This document shows positions 59,972 through 64,000 of a stretch of 64,000 nucleotides of DNA, piece by piece (position 1 is the first letter of the stretch; the number at the start of each line of letters is the position of its first letter). Origin of the DNA: an uncultured Hyphomicrobium sp. (lineage in GTDB: Bacteria; Pseudomonadota; Alphaproteobacteria; Rhizobiales; Hyphomicrobiaceae); contig CAKTFJ010000001.1 of assembly GCA_934555825.1 (NCBI GenBank), positions 124,001 to 188,000 on the forward strand, written 5' to 3'. A model generated the notes under the pieces. The model saw only the letters and a program-made list of their open reading frames with translations, was not told where the DNA came from and did not search any database. Both the position numbers and the translations under genes were made by a program.

Positions 59972-60628
59972 ATGACCACACCCCCGGCCGAAAACAAAGG
60001 GTTCAAGGCGGCCATTGTCGTCGTCACGCCGTTCCAGCAGAACTCTACGCTCTTGTGGGATAGCGAGACCATGGTGGGAGCGGTCGTCGATCCGGGCGGT
60101 GACCTGGACCGGATCGAGCAGGCGATCAAGGAAGTGGGCGTCAAGGTCGAGAAGATCATCCTGACGCACGGACATATCGATCACGCGGGTGGCGCCGACG
60201 ATTTGCGCAAGTCGCTCGGCGTGCCTGTCGAGGGGCCGCATCCGGCGGACCGGTTTCTGCTCGATAATCTCGCGAAGCAGGGTGAGGCGTACGGTTTTCC
60301 TGCCAAGCCTGTGACGCCGGATCGGTGGCTCGAAGAGGGCGAAACCATCACCGTCGGCGGGCACAGCTTCGATGTGCTGCATTGTCCAGGGCATTCGCCG
60401 GGATCGGTTGTGCTGGTGAACCACGCGCAGCGCTTCATCCTGATGGGCGATGTGCTGTTCCAGGGCTCCATCGGGCGAACGGATTTTCCATATGGCGATC
60501 ACGAGGCGCTGATCGGCGCGATCAAGACGAAGCTGCTGTCGCTTGAAGACGATTACGCGTTCATTCCGGGCCACGGGCCGGTGAGCTCGATCGGTGCGGA
60601 GCGGCGGTCGAACCCGTTCCTGACGTAA
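59972..60628 (+). CDS. Metallo-beta-lactamase-fold hydrolase, YcbL/GloB-like
   Basis: Predicted 218-residue metal hydrolase. The metal motif is THGHIDHAGG (about 65-74); further ligands are HCPGHSPGS, MGDVLF and PGHGP near the end. Without the HAGH-type C-terminal domain of full glyoxalase II it is closest to YcbL, which has glyoxalase II-like activity. Its substrate is inferred. It stands alone, between the sigma gene's promoter region and small exported proteins. Confidence 0.88.
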   Translation: MTTPPAENKGFKAAIVVVTPFQQNSTLLWDSETMVGAVVDPGGDLDRIEQAIKEVGVKVEKIILTHGHIDHAGGADDLRKSLGVPVEGPHPADRFLLDNLAKQGEAYGFPAKPVTPDRWLEEGETITVGGHSFDVLHCPGHSPGSVVLVNHAQRFILMGDVLFQGSIGRTDFPYGDHEALIGAIKTKLLSLEDDYAFIPGHGPVSSIGAERRSNPFLT

Positions 60629-60681
60629 GGACACAGGCCGACGTAAGGCGGTCCGTCCGGCGTAAGCTGAGAGTACGCCCC

Positions 60682-61065
60682 TCAGCGCCTGCGGCCGATG
60701 TGGAGATCGAGGCAACCGAAGATGCCGCATTCGGCGTCGGCGGTGCCGAACCCGATCGGATTGCCGCCGTCGTTTTCATAGAAATCGACGGTTTCGACGC
60801 GGAGCGTCTCTGAGCAGCTTCTACGGCAGGCAACCCATGTGCCGTTCGGTTTGCGCACCTCATAGCCCACACGTGTTGCGCGCACGGGGCCCGATACGGT
60901 GCCGTTTCCGAAACGGCTTCTTGCAACGGCGACGTCTGCCTCGGGCCGAGGCTCGAGCCAGCGCCAGCCGCCCGCTTCGGCCTCGACGCTCGAAACGATG
61001 CCAACCGGAACGGCTGCGGCGATCACAGCCAGCGCCAAGACCGCGCGCGTGATGAAGCGTGTCAT
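60682..61065 (-). CDS. Small exported protein of unknown function
   Basis: Predicted 127-residue protein with a Sec signal peptide (MTRFITRAVLALAVIAAAVP, cleavage near SVEAEA). The mature part (about 97 residues) has four Cys (ACRRSC, AECGIFGC) that could form two disulfides. The start is chosen because it gives a normal signal peptide; GGAG lies about 11 bases upstream. Not recognised. It follows another small exported protein on the same strand, 59 bases away. Confidence 0.7.
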   Translation of the reverse strand: MTRFITRAVLALAVIAAAVPVGIVSSVEAEAGGWRWLEPRPEADVAVARSRFGNGTVSGPVRATRVGYEVRKPNGTWVACRRSCSETLRVETVDFYENDGGNPIGFGTADAECGIFGCLDLHIGRRR

Positions 61066-61124
61066 CGTCTGTTCGTCTCCTTGTCGCTTGAGCTCTGCAA
61101 TCGCCTGGCTCAAGCGTTTATCGG

Positions 61125-61613
61125 TCAGCCGCTTTTCGAGAACTGCATGTTGACGCCGGTGAAGCCCGGACCGCCTGTCGAGATGTTGACGGTCTGGCGC
61201 GAGCCCGAGAGCGACACAGCCATGGATCCCGAGATGGCCCCGCTGAACGACAGGTTGAAGCCGCTTCCGGACGCGCGTCCGTTCACGCTGCCGGTCTGAT
61301 TGAATTCACGTTCTTCCCAAGATCCGCTGATCTGGTTGCCGGAACTCGTCAGGTTCGCGCGCATGTGGATTTTGAAGTTTGCGGAGTTGGAGCAGTTGAT
61401 GGCCATGCCAAGGGCTGCGCCGCCGGAACGTGCCGTGTAGTAGCCACGGCATCTGATGCGCTGGGTGGAGCCATTCTCCATGCGGACGCTGCCCGATCCG
61501 GTCCAGGCGCCGTGCAGCGCGTTGAATGTGCCCGAGCTGCTTGAGGCCGGTGCCGCGCCCGCAGCGAGTGCGAGGGCTGCAGCGGAAAGAACGGCGAAAC
61601 GGGTACGTGTCAC
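61125..61613 (-). CDS. Small exported beta-rich protein of unknown function
   Basis: Predicted 162-residue protein from a GTG with GAGG six bases upstream. A Sec signal peptide (VTRTRFAVLSAAALALAAGA) is cleaved near PASS. The mature part is Ser/Gly/Asn-rich with repeating beta-type segments (GAWTGSGSVRMENGSTQRI, GSWEEREFNQTGSVNG, SGAISGSMAVSLSGS) and two Cys. Such Hyphomicrobiales secreted proteins lack a known function. A longer frame to 61721 lacks a signal peptide at its start. Confidence 0.72.
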   Translation of the reverse strand: MTRTRFAVLSAAALALAAGAAPASSSSGTFNALHGAWTGSGSVRMENGSTQRIRCRGYYTARSGGAALGMAINCSNSANFKIHMRANLTSSGNQISGSWEEREFNQTGSVNGRASGSGFNLSFSGAISGSMAVSLSGSRQTVNISTGGPGFTGVNMQFSKSG

Positions 61614-62050
61614 GTTAGAGCCTCTCCAATCTGATGTCCGGCCTAGTCGCGCCAGTATTCTCCCGTCTTCCCAAAACACTCTTATCATCGGCGCTAAAAT
61701 TAACGGTGGTAGCCGGGCCACACCGTCGCTTGTGTCTCAGGATGGGACGAGTCGGGCGAAGTCGTGCTTACCGCAAGCCGCGGACGGGGCGCAACCAATC
61801 CGTTCACCCCTGCATCTCTATCTGTTTGGAAACGTTGTTTTTTATGATCGGTTCCGGCCGTTTTTCGCCGCGGTGCGTCCCTGGCGGCGGTTCGGCCGAT
61901 CGTGGGCACGGATTTCTGACGCCAGACGTGCCAGCTCTTCCTGCGATGCGAGGAGAACGTCCAAACTCTTTGCTTGCGCAGGGCTCCTGCACGGTTATGT
62001 TCGGCAAAAGAAACACTATAACGTTGTAATTCGACCGGGAGGATTTGGTC

Positions 62051-62566
62051 ATGTGGTTCGGCGCAGTTGGCTTCGCGCTTGCGGGGGTTGCCGGTGTTTG
62101 TGCTCTTGGCGGCGTGGCTTTCGCCGAGGCGGTGAGCCTGCCTGAGCGCAAAGCAGGACTGTGGGAACTCACCACGACGATGGACGAGGGCAAGGGGCCC
62201 GTGGACCGGACGCTCACCATGTGCGTCGATGCGGACATGGAGCGCAACACGGTCATTGCGAGCCTGATCGAGCACAAGCAGGCGTGCACGAAGTACGACA
62301 TCAAGCGCGATGGCGATAAGACGGTCGTCGATATGTCGTGCAAATTCGAGACCCGCAACGTCGAGGGGCGCACGGAAATGAGCGGCGACTTCCAGTCGGC
62401 GCTCTTGGTGAAGATCGAAAGCACGACGTCGGGCGATCATCGCGGGCAGTCGGTCGCCGTCAAGCGCACCATCACGCAAACCGGCAAGTATCTGGGCGAG
62501 AGCTGCGGAGATCTCACGGGCGGTGAGGCCATGAGCTCCGATGGCACACGGGTGATGGTGCAATAG
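62051..62566 (+). CDS. DUF3617 exported protein
   Basis: Predicted 171-residue periplasmic protein. A signal peptide ends near VAFAEA; the mature part begins SLPERKAGLWELTTTMD, diagnostic of DUF3617, and has the family Cys pattern (MCVD, ACTKYD, MSCKFE, ESCGD). GGAGG lies eight bases before this ATG; an earlier TTG is disregarded. The family is widespread in proteobacteria with unknown function. A strong bidirectional terminator follows. Confidence 0.87.
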   Translation: MWFGAVGFALAGVAGVCALGGVAFAEAVSLPERKAGLWELTTTMDEGKGPVDRTLTMCVDADMERNTVIASLIEHKQACTKYDIKRDGDKTVVDMSCKFETRNVEGRTEMSGDFQSALLVKIESTTSGDHRGQSVAVKRTITQTGKYLGESCGDLTGGEAMSSDGTRVMVQ

Positions 62567-62605
62567 CGCCGGTTTCATTCGGAAAAACGCTTTTCCCTCA
62601 GCAAA

Positions 62606-62631
62606 ACAGCCGCGGCGCAAACCGCGGCTGT
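62606..62631. terminator. Bidirectional terminator between DUF3617 and a His-rich gene
   Basis: Perfect 10-base-pair stem ACAGCCGCGG/CCGCGGCTGT with loop CGCAAA. On the plus side T-rich sequence follows (CTTCGTTTG); on the minus side the stem is followed by TTTTGC. Confidence 0.78.
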
Positions 62632-62699
62632 CTTCGTTTGGGCGCCATCTTCATAGCCCCGTCGCGTCATGCGACGTGTGACGCATTCGCGTTCTGCGA

Positions 62700-63008
62700 T
62701 CAGCAGCCGCGACGAACAACGCAGCGATAGTGGCTGCGCGAGCCCCAGCCGAAGCGGCGGGCGCAATCGCGGCGGACATGTGCGCAGCGGCTGTGAACGC
62801 GAGGGCGATGAAGGTGGCGATGGCGGAAATGACGATGGCGCCAATGCCGTCCCCGGCGATGCACATCCTGCTTCACCGAGCTTTCAGTTGCGTGGGATTG
62901 GACTGCTTTTCCGGCGCTGCCCGTGAAGACAGCCGCCGTAGCGGCATGGGGAGCCAGGGCGGCGCCGACTGCGACGGCGGCGGCGATGGCAAGTGCTTTT
63001 ATGCGCAT
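62700..63008 (-). CDS. Small exported His/Arg-rich protein
   Basis: Predicted 102-residue protein. The Sec signal peptide (MRIKALAIAAAVAVGAALAP, cleavage near ATAA) is followed by a mature part extremely rich in His and Arg (HRRGRHWRHRHFRHRHLH) and by four Cys in the last third (CAHVRRDCARRFG, RCVVRRGC). GGAGGAG lies seven bases before the ATG. A His-x-His pattern suggests metal binding, perhaps copper, nickel or zinc, but no family is recognised. Related Hyphomicrobiales proteins exist as small GCG_CRPN-type exports, from memory only. Confidence 0.72.
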   Translation of the reverse strand: MRIKALAIAAAVAVGAALAPHAATAAVFTGSAGKAVQSHATESSVKQDVHRRGRHWRHRHFRHRHLHRPRVHSRCAHVRRDCARRFGWGSRSHYRCVVRRGC

Positions 63009-63281
63009 ATTTCACTCCTCCTCGACATCGTTGGGTCGTCCGGCATGTGGCCCGTGAAGCCACTCACGGGTTTGAAGAGACAAGCATTGGATGCCTGAAC
63101 ACCGGATGAACTCTGCAGCTAAAATTTCATGCTGCAGTGCGGTGGTCCCGTGTTGCGGTCGCGATCGAAAAAAACTCGGCGCCCGTGTCGGCTTTCGCGT
63201 TTGCCCGGCGTTCTTGAGCTAAGTGCTCGCGGAAAACGTTTCAAATATCTCGTACCGGAGACCTGAGGAGCTCTTGCCATC

Positions 63282-63764
63282 ATGCCGAAGCTGCAGAAAA
63301 TCACACCTTACTTCTGGTTCGATGACAATGCGGAAGATGCGGCGACATTCTACGTGTCGCTGTTCGACGATGCGCGTATCACCGGCATCAGCCGATACGG
63401 AAAAGATGCGCCGATGCCTGAGGGTACGGCGCTCGTGGTCAGCTTCGAACTTGCCGGGCAACAGTTTGCGGCGCTCAACGGCGGGCCGACGTTCAAGCTC
63501 AGCGAGGCCGCATCGCTGTTCGTCGGATGCGATACGCAGGCCGAGATCGACCGGCTTTGGAGCGCATTGAGCGAGGAGGGAACGGTTCAGCCGTGCGGCT
63601 GGGTGAAAGATCGTTTCGGGCTCTCGTGGCAGATCAACTGGTCCGGCATTGCGGATGTGATGTCCAAGGGAACGGCCGCGCAGCAGGCCCGCATGATGGG
63701 CGTGATGATGCAGATGCAGAAGGTCGATCTCGCAGCGTTGGAGCGCGCGGTCCAAGGCGTGTAA
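63282..63764 (+). CDS. PhnB/VOC-superfamily protein (3-demethylubiquinone methyltransferase-like fold)
   Basis: Predicted 160-residue cytosolic protein of the VOC fold. The start KITPYFWFDDNAEDAATFYVSLF, the block GPTFKLSEAASLFVGCDTQ and PCGWVKDRFGLSWQI are typical of PhnB-like proteins wrongly annotated as 3-demethylubiquinone-9 3-methyltransferase. Metal and substrate are unknown. The start ATG follows GGAG-like sequence at moderate distance. It is monocistronic. Confidence 0.88.
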   Translation: MPKLQKITPYFWFDDNAEDAATFYVSLFDDARITGISRYGKDAPMPEGTALVVSFELAGQQFAALNGGPTFKLSEAASLFVGCDTQAEIDRLWSALSEEGTVQPCGWVKDRFGLSWQINWSGIADVMSKGTAAQQARMMGVMMQMQKVDLAALERAVQGV

Positions 63765-63860
63765 GCGGCGTTTCGTACGTCGGTTACGCTCAAGTTCGCA
63801 CGCGTTTTGCGGTGTGTCCTTCGACGTGGGTAACGCTCGCGCCGATAGAGTCCGAAGCGA

Positions 63861-64000
63861 TCATGTTCGCGACGTTCCGGCGGCTTGTAGGTGGTGGACC
63901 ATGTCGCGCGCTTCTCTCAGGTCGACGCCGAGTTCGTCACGGCAGATGCGGACGGCTTCGATCAATTGTCCGTCGGCGACGAGGCGCTCGATGCGTTCGC
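63861..64000 (-). CDS. 3' end of an L7/L12 C-terminal-domain-like gene (partial)
   Basis: A frame entering from the right edge gives 45 codons before a TGA at 63863-63861: ERIERLVADGQLIEAVRICR then DELGVDLREARDMVHHL. The pattern IEAVRxxRxxxGxDLxEARDxVxxL matches the ribosomal L7/L12 C-terminal helix-turn fold found in stand-alone small proteins of unknown role in alphaproteobacteria. Only the C-terminus is visible, so domain order is unknown. Confidence 0.6.
   Translation of the reverse strand, partial: ERIERLVADGQLIEAVRICRDELGVDLREARDMVHHLQAAGTSRT

Noticed and set aside
63282-63764. 3-demethylubiquinone-9 3-methyltransferase
   Set aside because: The fold is VOC/PhnB-like and has no SAM-binding motif; the name is a common mis-annotation.

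Overview
The window reads as high-GC alphaproteobacterial chromosome, most likely from the Hyphomicrobiales. The strongest pointers are a full-length CtrA master regulator, a SciP-type CtrA-binding protein (DUF1153), a FliJ-like gene divergent from ctrA, a Rhodobacter-type phospholipid N-methyltransferase, a sitABCD manganese importer behind Fur/Mur-like boxes, and TTGA-N6-TCAA (FixK/FNR-type) boxes. I see no insertion sequence, phage, integrase, rRNA operon or CRISPR array. Codon use looks uniform, so this appears to be core and lightly accessory chromosome rather than an island.

Layout. 1-9.7 kb: tail of a small gene, a copper-type TonB-dependent receptor (OprC/NosA family), a YjdM/PhnA zinc-ribbon protein, a DEAD-box RNA helicase, a very large MscS-type channel and a beta-class glutathione transferase. 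9.7-15.5 kb: cobalamin salvage and nucleotide-loop assembly (cbiZ, cobU, cbiB, cobC, cobS, an alpha-ribazole phosphatase, cobT) with no corrin-ring genes. 15.6-22.8 kb: a molybdenum hydroxylase neighbourhood (xdhC, GntR regulator, lactate-permease-family transporter, IorA/IorB-like subunits, mocA). 22.8-31 kb: a basic protein of unknown function, ferredoxin-NADP reductase, a Crp/Fnr-family regulator, a Pit phosphate permease, a GGDEF-EAL protein, a universal stress protein, a DUF454 protein and tRNA-Thr. 31-35.4 kb: a small Cys-rich exported protein, a DGPF protein with an ECF42-type sigma factor, an SRPBCC protein, a BNR/sortilin-type propeller and a MoaD/ThiS-like protein. 35.4-40.3 kb: a Gld-like ABC transporter with a DUF4340 subunit. 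40.6-46.3 kb: an orphan membrane protein framed by inverted repeats, two small hypotheticals, sitABCD and a DUF4332 protein. 46.6-50.8 kb: a small membrane protein with two dynamin-like GTPases. 50.9-56.4 kb: tRNA-Met, pmtA, mnmA, sciP, a lipoprotein, fliJ, ctrA and a possible 53-residue protein. 56.7-64 kb: an S8 serine protease convergent with an ECF sigma/anti-sigma pair that carries its own ECF-like promoter, a metallo-beta-lactamase-fold hydrolase, several small exported proteins, a PhnB-type protein and the end of an L7/L12-C-domain-like gene.

How the parts connect. MocA and XdhC are cofactor maturation factors and fit the IorAB-like hydroxylase between them; the GntR regulator and the permease suggest that a small carboxylate or aldehyde substrate is imported and oxidised. 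fpr and the universal stress gene both carry FixK/FNR-type boxes, which points to oxygen-responsive control. CtrA, SciP and FliJ tie cell-cycle control to flagellar export. The least explained units are the dynamin-like GTPase pair with its membrane partner, the Gld-like ABC/DUF4340 unit in an organism not expected to glide by the Bacteroidetes mechanism, and the molybdenum hydroxylase cluster of unknown substrate.
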